NCBI GenBank assembly: GCA_003054665.1
Contig: QAYY01000020.1
Location: forward strand, 62,001-126,000
Reading direction: 5' to 3'
Source of the DNA: Opitutaceae bacterium EW11
Lineage (GTDB): Bacteria > Verrucomicrobiota > Verrucomicrobiia > Opitutales > Opitutaceae
Length of the DNA stretch: 64,000 bases
Part shown: piece by piece, positions 8,075 to 16,647 of the stretch
Layout of the letters: every line of letters begins with the position of its first letter
Numbering within the stretch: position 1 is the first letter of the stretch
Notes under the pieces: model-generated
Seen by the model: only the letters and a program-made list of their open reading frames with translations
Told to the model about the DNA's origin: nothing
The model's database searches: none
Program-made: the position numbers and the translations under genes

Positions 8075-9804
8075 AAGTCCCACGGCTCCTGGTCCTGCTC
8101 GCCCCGGCCCTCGTCGCGTTGGGTGCCGAGCCTCGCGTCGAATTCACCGCGTCCGCGCCGGATGTGGCCTGCTACGACTTCATCGAGATCGCCGCCGAGG
8201 TCGGCACTCCGACCGCGAGGAACCCCTTCACCGACGCCGTCCTCGAGGGGACGTTTCACAGGGCGGGACACGCCCCCGTCGTGGTGGACGGCTTCTGCGA
8301 TTCGGCCGACGGCCGCGTTTTCCGGATCCGTTTCATGCCCGCCGAGCCCGGCAACTACGAATACGCGCTGACGTACCGCGACGCCACTGGGACGGCCACG
8401 CGCACCGGCACCTTCACGGCGCGCGACGAGCGCAAGCGCGGGATCGTTCGAATCGATCCGGAGTACCCCGCGCATTTCCAGTATCAGGGATCGAAGGAAC
8501 GGTTTTTCTGGAACGGCACCACGGCGTTTTGGCTCGCCGGCTGGGATGACGGGACTCTCCAGCAGAACCTCGACAGGCTCGACCGCCTGAAGGTCACCCG
8601 CGTGCGCGCCGCCCTCGCCGGCCGGGTCCAGGACGCACAGGCCTGGCCCTCCCACGTCGCACCCGGCGACAAGTTCTCCTTCCGGCTGGAACCGTGGCTG
8701 GCGGCGCATCCGGAGAACGTCGAGCGACCCGATTTCGACGTCACCCGCTTCAACGTCGCGTACTGGCAGAAGTGGGAGCGGCTGCTGGCGTACGCCCGCG
8801 CCGTGGACATGGCCGTGTCGGTGGTTTTCTACGTCGACGGTTCCCACCCGGGCGTCGACCCGTTCGGCAAGGCGGGCATGGGCGGTGCGGACGAGCAGCG
8901 TTATTATCGATACGCCGTGGCGCGGCTCGGCGCGTACTGCAACGTGATGTGGGACGTGGCCGACGACTACCGCCAGTTCCGCGACGACGCCTGGGCCGAC
9001 CAGATGGGACGCTTCCTGAAAAAGTGCGACCCGTACGGCCATCTGACCTCGCTTCACGGCCAGGAGGATTTCCGTTTCCGGACGGCGCCGTGGGCGGATT
9101 TCGCCATGTACCAGAGGTGGGATGAGTCCGGTGGTTACGATTTCATGCTGAAGAACCGCCTGGCCCAGGAGCAGACGGGCCGGCTGATCCCGCAGGTGAA
9201 TGAGGAATACGGATACGAGGATTGGTACCCCAAGGGTCAGGCCGACGACCGAGTCGCCCCGGCGCGCGCAGCCGCGACCCGGGCTCGCATCGCCTGGCAA
9301 ATCTATCTCGCCGGCGGTTACCAGACGACGGGCGAACGCGCCGACAGCGGCCCCGGCGGATGGGTCAACGGCGGCGGCGACGACACTCTGACGATGCTCG
9401 AGCTCTACGGGCACATGTACGATTTCTTCACCGGCATCCGCTGGTGGGAGCTGCGGCCGGACACCGAGCTGGTCGTGAAGGTCGACCCGCTGCCAGGGTC
9501 CAACGTCGCAGCGGAAACGCCGCGCAGCTACGCCGCGCGCAATCCCGCGGGCGATCTCGCCGCGATTTATGTCCGCGGCGGAGGCATTGTGGCATTGAAG
9601 GGCGAACTGCTGAAGGATCAGCTCAAGCCCCTGTGGTTCAGCCCCCGCGACGGCGGGATGCGGAACGCCCGCGCGATGCGGAACCGCGTCTATCGCACCC
9701 CGACGGCGGACGACTGGGTCCTTCTTTTCCGAACACCGTGCAACTGTTCATTCCGCGATTTCGACAACGAGCTGGAGAGCAACTGGGGCGAACGCCGCTA
9801 CTGA
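8071..9804 (+). CDS. DUF5060/DUF4038-type glycoside hydrolase (GH140-like)
   Basis: 577 residues with a signal peptide (MKVPRLLVLLAPALVALGA). The order matches DUF5060-DUF4038 proteins: an N-terminal Ig-like domain (about 20-125; 'FRIRFMPAEPGNYEYALTY'), then a TIM-barrel hydrolase beginning at 'RFFWNGTTAFWLAGW', with 'NVMWDVADDY' and 'LIPQVNEEYGYEDWY' as likely active-site strands. A C-terminal collagen-binding-like domain ends the protein. Relatives act on plant cell-wall side chains (GH140 apiosidase is the nearest characterised type), but the substrate here is not determinable. It starts inside the stop of the preceding binding protein and overlaps the next gene. Confidence 0.78.
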   Translation: MKVPRLLVLLAPALVALGAEPRVEFTASAPDVACYDFIEIAAEVGTPTARNPFTDAVLEGTFHRAGHAPVVVDGFCDSADGRVFRIRFMPAEPGNYEYALTYRDATGTATRTGTFTARDERKRGIVRIDPEYPAHFQYQGSKERFFWNGTTAFWLAGWDDGTLQQNLDRLDRLKVTRVRAALAGRVQDAQAWPSHVAPGDKFSFRLEPWLAAHPENVERPDFDVTRFNVAYWQKWERLLAYARAVDMAVSVVFYVDGSHPGVDPFGKAGMGGADEQRYYRYAVARLGAYCNVMWDVADDYRQFRDDAWADQMGRFLKKCDPYGHLTSLHGQEDFRFRTAPWADFAMYQRWDESGGYDFMLKNRLAQEQTGRLIPQVNEEYGYEDWYPKGQADDRVAPARAAATRARIAWQIYLAGGYQTTGERADSGPGGWVNGGGDDTLTMLELYGHMYDFFTGIRWWELRPDTELVVKVDPLPGSNVAAETPRSYAARNPAGDLAAIYVRGGGIVALKGELLKDQLKPLWFSPRDGGMRNARAMRNRVYRTPTADDWVLLFRTPCNCSFRDFDNELESNWGERRY

Positions 9805-12800
9805 CGGCACGCACCCTCCTGGTCGCAGGCCTCGCGAGCGCGCTCGCCTGGGCCGGCGGCGGCTGCCGCCCCAAAACCGCGGCCGAAGCCGCTGCGTCGC
9901 CCGCGGTGGAGGCGGTGAACCGCGGTGTGGCGCTGATGGGCCAGTACGACTACGAGGGCGCGGTGCAGGCCTTCGAGCAGGCTCTGGCCGCCGCGCCGCA
10001 ACGCCAGGAGATCAAGGTCAACCTCGCAATCGCGCGGTTCAACCGAGGCAAGAAGGAGAACCAGGACATCGAGCAGGCGCGCAGTCTGCTCGACGCGGTG
10101 CTCGAGCAGGACCCGGCCAACGCCCGCGCCTGGTATTTCAAGGGGATCATCCTGCAGCACCTTGGACAGGCCGAAGCCGCCGTGGGCTGTCTCGACAAGG
10201 TGCTCGCCCTGCGCCCGGACGATGGCGTCGCGTGGTACGTGCTCGGCGTGTGCAAGCAGCGCCTGGGCCAGGATTCGCAAAAGGAGCTGCAGCGCGCGCT
10301 CGAACTGCGCCCGTATTTGGTCAGCGCCTACTACCGGCTCTGGCAGACACTGCAGGCCGCCGGAGAACCGCAGCGCGCGGCGCCGTACCTCGAGCGGTTC
10401 AAGCAGCTCCGCGACAGCTCCCTCGCGGAAACCATCGAGCTGCCGCAGTACAACCAGATGGGCGATCTGGCGCTCGCACTTCCGCTCACGGACGCACCCC
10501 ATCCCGCACGGGAGCCAGCGGTTTACCGTGCCGGTCAGGCAAAGGTGCTCGTCACCCGCGCAGCTTCGGCTCCGGCCCCGGCGTCACGCCCCTTCGGCAG
10601 CGCCGCGATTTTCGCCCGCGCCCGTGACGGTCAGCCGGACATCGTTTTCGGCGGCTCGACCTCCGCCGCCGGTCAACCGGGCTTCCTTCTGCGCGCCTCC
10701 GGCAAGGACCCCACGTTCGCGCCCGCGCCGGCATCCGCCGGCCTGGGGCTGGACGCCGCGGAGGCGCCCCTCGCCTTTGCGTCCGGTGACTACGACAACG
10801 ACGAGATTCCGGACCTCTTCGTCGTCGGCGAGCAGAGCAACCGCCTCTTCCATGGAACCGCGGACGGCGCCTTCACGGAGGCGGCCGGCGTGATCGCCGC
10901 TCCTTCCGCCGGCGGTCGGACGCGCAGCGCGCTGTGGATCGACGCCGATCACGACGGCGACCTCGATCTCTATGTCTGCAACGCCGGCGCGCCCAACCAG
11001 CTTTTCAACAACAACGCCGACGGCACCTTCAAGGAGATCGCCGTCGAGGCGGGCGCCGCGGTGCCGGAAGGTGATTCCGTTCTGGCGCTGGCCGGCGACA
11101 TCGACGGCGACCGCGATACCGACCTGATCGTCCTCCGAGCCGGCGCTCCGGCAAAAATCCTGCTGAACGAGCTCACCGGGAAATTCCGCGAGGCGGCGTC
11201 CGGCTCCGAGATTCACGGCGATCTGGGCGGCGTGCTTCAGGATTTCACCGGCGACGGCCTACCCGACCTGCTTGTCCTCGGCGGCTCACCGGCGGCGTTG
11301 AAGCTGTTCGTCGGCGACGGCCACGGCCAGTTCAAGCCCGGGGCCGAGCTGCCGGACACCGGTGAGACGCCGCGCGGTATTCGCGTGGCGGATGCGGATC
11401 TCGACGGCGACCTCGATGGCGCCGTGTTCGGGCGCGAGGGCCACCTTCTCCTGAACGACGGCACCGGGCATTTCACGCTGCAGGCTCGCGTCTGGACCGC
11501 GTCACCGGGGGCGGAAATCGCCGGCGCGGAGCTGGCGGACCTCACCGGCGATCTCGTGCCCGATCTGCTGCTGCTCGAGCGCGGACAGACCGACCAGGTC
11601 AAGTTGGTGCCGGGGTCACTCTCGCCCTCGACGACGGCCCTGGCGCTCTCGCCCACCGGCGTCCGCAGCCGCGACAAACGCACCCGCAGCCCGGCTTCCG
11701 GTTACGGCGTGACGCTGACTGTCCGCGCCGGCTCGCACGAACAGGTGCGGTTGTTCACCGGCCAGACCGGGGGCTTCAGCCAGTCCCCGCTGCCGGCGGT
11801 GTTCGGCCTCGGAGGCGCAGCGCGGGCCGACTACGTCCGCCTCGGATGGTCCGACGCCGTCGCCCAGATCGAACGCGCGCTTCCGGCGGGCTCCGTGCAT
11901 CCGATCGCGGAAACGCAGCGGAAAATCTCGAGCTGCCCGGTGCTGTTTACCTGGAACGGCAGCCGGTTCGAATTCATCACCGACTTCGCCGGAGTCGGCG
12001 GGCTCGGGTATTTCATTGCTCCCGGCGAATACGCCGCGGCGCAGCCGGTCGACTACGTGAAGATCGCGCCCGAACAGCTGCAGCCGCGCAACGGACGTTA
12101 CGAGGTGCGGATCACCGAGCCGATGGAGGAGGCTTCCTACGTGGACCGGCTCGAGCTGCTCGCCATCGATCATCCCGCCGCGTGGCAGGCCTTCCCGGAC
12201 GAGCGCCTGGCCGTGGCCGGTCCGCCGCCGACCCACGAACTGCTCGTGGTGCAGCACCCCCTTTTCCCGCAGCACGCGGTGAACCCGGCGGGCGAGGAAT
12301 GCGCCGCCGCGCTCCGCGCCGTCGATCGCCACTACGCCTTCGAGCCGGCGCTCGACCGCCGGTTTTTCGGCTTCTGCCAGCGGCATTCGCTGACGCTGGA
12401 TTTCGGCCAGCAGGCGGCCTCCGTCGGACCCGGAGAACGGGTTTATCTCTTCATCAACGGCTATCTCGAATATCCGTATTCGCAGACGACGTACGCGGCG
12501 GGCCAGGCCGGAGTCGCGTGGGAGCCGATCCGGATCGAGCGCCGCCAGCCAAACGGCGAGTGGCGCACCGTCGTGCCGGACGCCGGCGCGCTCGGCGGCA
12601 TGTCGCGGACGATGACCGTCGACCTCACCGGTCTCGTCGGCGGCGGCTCGTGCGAGCTGCGGCTGACCTCGAATCTCGAGATCTATTACGACCAGATCTT
12701 CCTCGGCGTCGCGGCCGCGTCCGACCGCGTTCAGGTGCATCGTCTGCCGGTCGACACGGCGAACCTGCAGTACCTCGGTTTCCCGCGCGAGGCGTCGCCG

Positions 12801-13196
12801 GACGGCCGGGAGCCGCTGATCTACGATTACGCCCAGATCGAGCCGGATGCGCCCTTCCAGGTGCTGAGCGGGGCGTATACACGTTATGGAGACGTGAAGG
12901 AGCTGCTGACGGATTTCGACGACGAGTACGTGCTGCTCGCCCCCGGCGACGAGATCGCCGCCACGTTCGACGCCACCCGGCTCCCGCCGCTGGCCAGCGG
13001 GATGACGCGGAGCTTCGTGTTGGTGTCGCACGCGTACTGCAAGGACATGGACCTCTACACCGCCACGCCGCAAACGCTCGCGCCGATGCCGTTCCGCGGC
13101 ATGAGCCGGTATCCGTATCCTGCGACGGAGCGGTACCCCGACACCCCCCGGCACCGGCAGCTGCAGGGGGTCTACAACACGCGGCTCGTCGAGTGA
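9738..13196 (+). CDS. Large TPR - FG-GAP - ASPIC/UnbV protein
   Basis: About 1152 residues. A hydrophobic N-terminus (TLLVAGLASALAWAGGGC) looks like a signal peptide, possibly a lipoprotein with a poor lipobox. Three to four TPR units follow ('AVNRGVALMGQYDYEGAVQA', 'ARAWYFKGIILQHLGQAEAA', 'GVAWYVLGVCKQRLGQ'), then FG-GAP blades ('DYDNDEIPDLFVV', 'DADHDGDLDLYVCN', 'DIDGDRDTDLIVL', 'DADLDGDLDGAVF'). An ASPIC/UnbV-like segment ('AARADYVRLGWSDAVAQ') comes next. A further ~430-residue C-terminal region starting near 'CPVLFTWNGSRFEFITDF' has no domain I recognise. The start is ambiguous: GTG 9738, or CTG 9801 overlapping the upstream stop. It probably belongs to the same transcript as the glycosidase. 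Confidence 0.8.
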   Translation: MQLFIPRFRQRAGEQLGRTPLLTARTLLVAGLASALAWAGGGCRPKTAAEAAASPAVEAVNRGVALMGQYDYEGAVQAFEQALAAAPQRQEIKVNLAIARFNRGKKENQDIEQARSLLDAVLEQDPANARAWYFKGIILQHLGQAEAAVGCLDKVLALRPDDGVAWYVLGVCKQRLGQDSQKELQRALELRPYLVSAYYRLWQTLQAAGEPQRAAPYLERFKQLRDSSLAETIELPQYNQMGDLALALPLTDAPHPAREPAVYRAGQAKVLVTRAASAPAPASRPFGSAAIFARARDGQPDIVFGGSTSAAGQPGFLLRASGKDPTFAPAPASAGLGLDAAEAPLAFASGDYDNDEIPDLFVVGEQSNRLFHGTADGAFTEAAGVIAAPSAGGRTRSALWIDADHDGDLDLYVCNAGAPNQLFNNNADGTFKEIAVEAGAAVPEGDSVLALAGDIDGDRDTDLIVLRAGAPAKILLNELTGKFREAASGSEIHGDLGGVLQDFTGDGLPDLLVLGGSPAALKLFVGDGHGQFKPGAELPDTGETPRGIRVADADLDGDLDGAVFGREGHLLLNDGTGHFTLQARVWTASPGAEIAGAELADLTGDLVPDLLLLERGQTDQVKLVPGSLSPSTTALALSPTGVRSRDKRTRSPASGYGVTLTVRAGSHEQVRLFTGQTGGFSQSPLPAVFGLGGAARADYVRLGWSDAVAQIERALPAGSVHPIAETQRKISSCPVLFTWNGSRFEFITDFAGVGGLGYFIAPGEYAAAQPVDYVKIAPEQLQPRNGRYEVRITEPMEEASYVDRLELLAIDHPAAWQAFPDERLAVAGPPPTHELLVVQHPLFPQHAVNPAGEECAAALRAVDRHYAFEPALDRRFFGFCQRHSLTLDFGQQAASVGPGERVYLFINGYLEYPYSQTTYAAGQAGVAWEPIRIERRQPNGEWRTVVPDAGALGGMSRTMTVDLTGLVGGGSCELRLTSNLEIYYDQIFLGVAAASDRVQVHRLPVDTANLQYLGFPREASPDGREPLIYDYAQIEPDAPFQVLSGAYTRYGDVKELLTDFDDEYVLLAPGDEIAATFDATRLPPLASGMTRSFVLVSHAYCKDMDLYTATPQTLAPMPFRGMSRYPYPATERYPDTPRHRQLQGVYNTRLVE

Positions 13197-13303
13197 CGGA
13201 CCTCTGCCAGATTCGCTCGGGCGCCGGCTCGGCGCCCAGCTCGGCCAGCTGACGGTCAATTCCTTCGCCATCGCTTTTCCGCAATTCTCACCCGCCATCC
13301 CCC

Positions 13304-14329
13304 ATGCGTTACGCCGTTGCTGCCTGCCAGACTGATTTCGCCTGCCCCCGCGACCGCTCCGAGATCGCCAGTCGCGTCGATCGCATGCTGGAAATGATCG
13401 ATGGAGCGGTCATCGGCTACCGGCCGTTCTTTCCCGTCCGGCTGGTGGTGTTCCCGGAGTTCGCCCACGCGGCGCCGGTGTACGCCACCGTGAGAGAACT
13501 CCGCGAGAAGCTGGCCGTTCCGGTGCCAAACGAACACACCGACCGTTACGTCGCCAAGGCGCGCCAGCACGGCATCTACATTCAGACCGGCAGCTTCCTC
13601 GAGCAGGACCCGGCCTGGCCCGGAGTGGTTTTCAACACCACCTGTCTGATCGGTCCCGAGGGCGTCCTGACCAAATACCGCAAGGTCAACCCCTGGATCC
13701 CGTGGGAAGTCCACGCCAGTCCGCATGATCTTCCTGGATACACGGAGGAACTGTTCCCCGTCGCGCGCACGGAACTCGGCAATCTCGGTTGCGCCATCTG
13801 CTACGACTGGCTGTTCCCGGAGGCGATCCGCCAGCTCACGCTGAACGGGGCGGAGGTGCTGATACGCGTATCCGCCTACATGGATCCCTGGGGCGCCACG
13901 CCGCCGATGGATTGGTGGACGGTCGTGAACCGCTGCCGCGCGCTCGAAAATCTCGCCTACGTGGTCGCAGCCAATCAGGGCGCGAGCCTCGCGCACTACG
14001 GACCGTTCTCCTGGCCGGGCGGCAGCATGGTGGTGGATTTCGACGGCCGCATCCTCGCCCAGGCCGATCCCGGTCCCGGCGAGAAGGTCGTGGTGGCCGA
14101 GATCGATCTCGAAGCCCTTCGCGCCGCACGCGCCCAGCGGTTGGGGCACAACCCGCTCGCACACCTCCGCCGTGAAGCGTACGCGGCGCCAGCGAGGTGC
14201 GGTTACCCCGTCGGAAGTTTCGCGGGCGCGAAGGACCCCCGGGGCGATCGCACGGTGGAAGAAAACGACGACGCCATCCGCGCGGTGCTCGGGCAGAAGC
14301 CGTACGAGGGTCGCTCGAGCGCCCCGTAG
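13304..14329 (+). CDS. Carbon-nitrogen hydrolase, aliphatic amidase/formamidase-like
   Basis: 341 residues, a full-length nitrilase-superfamily enzyme without a signal peptide, hence cytoplasmic. The catalytic triad is visible: Glu52 in 'VVFPEF', Lys127 in 'TKYRKVNPW' and Cys166 in 'GCAICYDWLFPEA'. The segments 'KYRKVNPWIPWE' and 'GAEVLIRVSAYMDPW' resemble the AmiE/AmiF amidase branch more than N-carbamoyl hydrolases, so a small aliphatic amide is the likeliest substrate (inference). It lies 107 bases after the TPR/FG-GAP gene and closes the forward block. Type-I binding proteins of the AmiC/UrtA fold occur upstream, which fits amide recognition. Confidence 0.88.
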   Translation: MRYAVAACQTDFACPRDRSEIASRVDRMLEMIDGAVIGYRPFFPVRLVVFPEFAHAAPVYATVRELREKLAVPVPNEHTDRYVAKARQHGIYIQTGSFLEQDPAWPGVVFNTTCLIGPEGVLTKYRKVNPWIPWEVHASPHDLPGYTEELFPVARTELGNLGCAICYDWLFPEAIRQLTLNGAEVLIRVSAYMDPWGATPPMDWWTVVNRCRALENLAYVVAANQGASLAHYGPFSWPGGSMVVDFDGRILAQADPGPGEKVVVAEIDLEALRAARAQRLGHNPLAHLRREAYAAPARCGYPVGSFAGAKDPRGDRTVEENDDAIRAVLGQKPYEGRSSAP

Positions 14330-14344
14330 CATCGATAGCGGTGC

Positions 14345-14407
14345 CTGAGAGCGCGGGCGTCCCGCCCGCAGTCTATTCTAGTGCGGGCCGGAAGCACGCG
14401 CTCCCAG
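14345..14407. repeat. Imperfect GC-rich palindrome between convergent genes
   Basis: Two 26-base arms (14345-14370 and 14382-14407) match in inverted orientation at about 20 of 26 positions around an 11-base AT-richer spacer. Each arm begins CTGRGAGCGCG and ends near GCCCGCA. Related elements lie at 45291-45347 and 50401-50464. It sits between the converging amidase and DUF3365 genes, where it could act as a bidirectional terminator. Confidence 0.7.
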
Positions 14408-14419
14408 ACGGGCCGTCGC

Positions 14420-14974
14420 TCAGAACTCCAACGGCACGCGGACGACCATCGCGCCCATCACGTCGCCGAGACGGTAGTCGCGCCGGGGACTCTGCGGGTT
14501 GGCGTTGTGACACTCGACACACGCCGACGACGTGGCGCGATTCGCGTACACGGCGGTGAAGTAGCTGCGGCCGCCCAACTCCTCTTCCGTGTAGAAGTTC
14601 TCTCCGGGATGGCCGGCAACAAACGCGAGACCATCCTGCTCGGCCTGGCTTTGCGGGCCGTTGTTCGAATCGATGGGCTGGAGCGAGCGCAGTGTGTACG
14701 AGAATTCCGCGCCGCGTTTCTGGATCGCCTGCGACGCCGAGCGCAAGAGGGCGGCGTGGCCGGGCAGCGACGCCGCGACTTCCTTGCGCGCCCGCTCGAC
14801 GACCTGCTCGACGTAGGCCTGCTGATCCGCCGCGATCACGGCATGCAGCGAGTCAGCCATCTTTCGGGTGCTTACCGTCGTGAGTTTGTGGCTCTTCTCC
14901 GCCGCGGCGGCGGCACACGCCGCGCCGATCAGGGCGAGGCCGGCGACCGTCAGGGTCCATGATGTCTTGGTCAT
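14420..14974 (-). CDS. DUF3365 (Tll0287-like) single-haem periplasmic protein
   Basis: 184 residues with a signal peptide (MTKTSWTLTVAGLALIGAACAAAAA). The body matches the DUF3365/Tll0287-like haem domain, a PAS-related sensor fold often found in front of kinases. It carries one c-type haem site, CVECH, near the C-terminus in 'SSACVECHNANPQSPRRDY'. It is free-standing here, with no kinase or cyclase attached. Its start overlaps the stop of the upstream FG-GAP gene by four bases (ATGA at 14974-14971), so the two are probably co-translated. A role as a small redox or gas sensor, or as an electron carrier to the FG-GAP protein, is inference. Confidence 0.85.
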   Translation of the reverse strand: MTKTSWTLTVAGLALIGAACAAAAAEKSHKLTTVSTRKMADSLHAVIAADQQAYVEQVVERARKEVAASLPGHAALLRSASQAIQKRGAEFSYTLRSLQPIDSNNGPQSQAEQDGLAFVAGHPGENFYTEEELGGRSYFTAVYANRATSSACVECHNANPQSPRRDYRLGDVMGAMVVRVPLEF

Positions 14975-16626
14975 GACTGGGGCTCCTTCACGTTGAGAAT
15001 CTGATCCACCGAAACATCGGTGAGCACCTGCACGCGGCCGCTCGGCCAGCGAATTTCCAACCGGTCGACTTTCGTGTGGGTGCCGAGTCCGAAGTGCGGT
15101 CGGGCGTCGCCCTGTATGAGAAAACCCGTCGGGCAGCGCGCCTCCGACTGCAGCGTCAGGCCGCCCGCCGTGAGCGTCAGCAGCGCGCCGTAGCCGTCGC
15201 GATTGCTCTTCGTTCCTTCGAGCCGCAGCGTCAGCCAGTGATGGCCGTTGCCGCAGCGGTTGCGCAAGAGGAACGGCCGGTCGCCGAGGGCCGTAATCAG
15301 CACGTCCTCACGACCGTCGTTGTCGAAATCGAGCACCGCGTTGCCGCGGCCGTTGATCCGCTGGCGGAAGAAAGCTCCGCCCGCCGCCGAGGCGTCGGTG
15401 AACTTCGCCTGGCCCTGGTTTTCCAGCAGCAGCGGCGTCGTGCCCTCGAGTTGAAAGGCGTCGCCGTTCGCGATCAGGAGGTCCTGGTCGCCGTCGTTGT
15501 CGAAGTCGATGAACTCACCGCCCCAGCCGACGAACTTCTGCGTCAGGGCTCCGAGGCCCGACGCCCAAATCCGGTCGTCGTAAAGCCCGCGGGCGGTGCG
15601 CAGGTAGAGCGAGTCGTAGCCGAACCGGGTGACAAACAGATCCGGCAATCCGTCGCCGTTGGCGTCGCCAATTGTCGCGTTCATCGAACCCGGCGCCTCG
15701 CCGATCGAGTTGAACGCCACGCCCGCCTCCATCCCGATTTCCTGGAAATGCCCCTTGCCGTCGTTCAACCAGAGCTGGTTCGGAGTGTCGTCGTTCGACA
15801 CATACAGGTCGGTGAAACCGTCGCGGTTGCAGTCGAACGCGCTCACCGACATCGCGCGCTGGCCGGGGGATTCGAGGCCCGCCTTCCGCGTCACATCCTC
15901 GAACGTGCCGTCGCCACGGTTCCGGTAGAGCACGTTGGCCTGGCCCGCATACGCGAGCGGGCCGGGATACGCGCCGGGGTTCTGCTCGGACGCGTTTTCC
16001 GGCACGTACGTGAGATAGTTCGCGACGTACAGGTCGAGCCAGCCGTCGCGATCATAGTCGAGAAACACGGCCGAAATGCCCGCGCCGGAGCGACCCACGC
16101 CCGCCTTGCCGGTGATGTCCTCGAAGGTGCCGTCGCCTCGATTCCGAAAGAGAAAACTGCGGCCGATGCCGGCGACGTAGAGGTCAGGATGACCGTCGTT
16201 GTCGATGTCTCCCGCGCACGCGGCGCTGGCAAAACCGCCGCCCTCCAGGCCGGCCTGGCGCGTCACGTCCTCGAAGGTGCCGTCACCGCGGTTGTGATAC
16301 AGCCGGTTCGGCTGGCGCGGGGTTCCGGCGGGCACGGAGGTGACGCCGTCCAGCGGCGACCAGTTCACCAGGTAGAGGTCGACGAACCCGTCGCCGTCGT
16401 AGTCGAAGACCACTCCGCCCGCGCCGTTCGACAGCAGGATGTTGGCGATCCGGCGGTGCGGGAAGTGATGCACAAAATCGATGCCCGACCGTTGGGTGAC
16501 GTCTTCGAACAGATCGCCGGGACCGGCGGTGAGGGCCGGCGTCGGAGGGCGGGGATTCCCCGGGGAGGCCGCGGGAAGCGACGACGCCGCAGTGAAGAGT
16601 AGGGTCAGTACGTGACGCAGGTGCAT
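14971..16626 (-). CDS. CRTAC1-type FG-GAP/ASPIC-UnbV secreted protein
   Basis: 551 residues with a signal peptide (cleavage near 'SSLPAASPG'). After the family opening 'LFEDVTQRSGIDFVHHF', FG-GAP blades carry DxDxDGxxD loops ('DYDGDGFVDLYLVN', 'DIDNDGHPDLYVAG', 'DYDRDGWLDLYVAN', 'DFDNDGDQDLLIAN'), each followed by 'NRGDGTFEDVT'. The C-terminus is ASPIC/UnbV ('GTHTKVDRLEIRWPSGRVQ'). It is closely similar to the gene immediately upstream on the same strand (16648-18366), consistent with tandem duplication. Extracellular or periplasmic, calcium-binding; biochemical role unknown. Confidence 0.9.
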   Translation of the reverse strand: MHLRHVLTLLFTAASSLPAASPGNPRPPTPALTAGPGDLFEDVTQRSGIDFVHHFPHRRIANILLSNGAGGVVFDYDGDGFVDLYLVNWSPLDGVTSVPAGTPRQPNRLYHNRGDGTFEDVTRQAGLEGGGFASAACAGDIDNDGHPDLYVAGIGRSFLFRNRGDGTFEDITGKAGVGRSGAGISAVFLDYDRDGWLDLYVANYLTYVPENASEQNPGAYPGPLAYAGQANVLYRNRGDGTFEDVTRKAGLESPGQRAMSVSAFDCNRDGFTDLYVSNDDTPNQLWLNDGKGHFQEIGMEAGVAFNSIGEAPGSMNATIGDANGDGLPDLFVTRFGYDSLYLRTARGLYDDRIWASGLGALTQKFVGWGGEFIDFDNDGDQDLLIANGDAFQLEGTTPLLLENQGQAKFTDASAAGGAFFRQRINGRGNAVLDFDNDGREDVLITALGDRPFLLRNRCGNGHHWLTLRLEGTKSNRDGYGALLTLTAGGLTLQSEARCPTGFLIQGDARPHFGLGTHTKVDRLEIRWPSGRVQVLTDVSVDQILNVKEPQS

Positions 16627-16647
16627 GAATGAAATGGAGGGCCTGGC

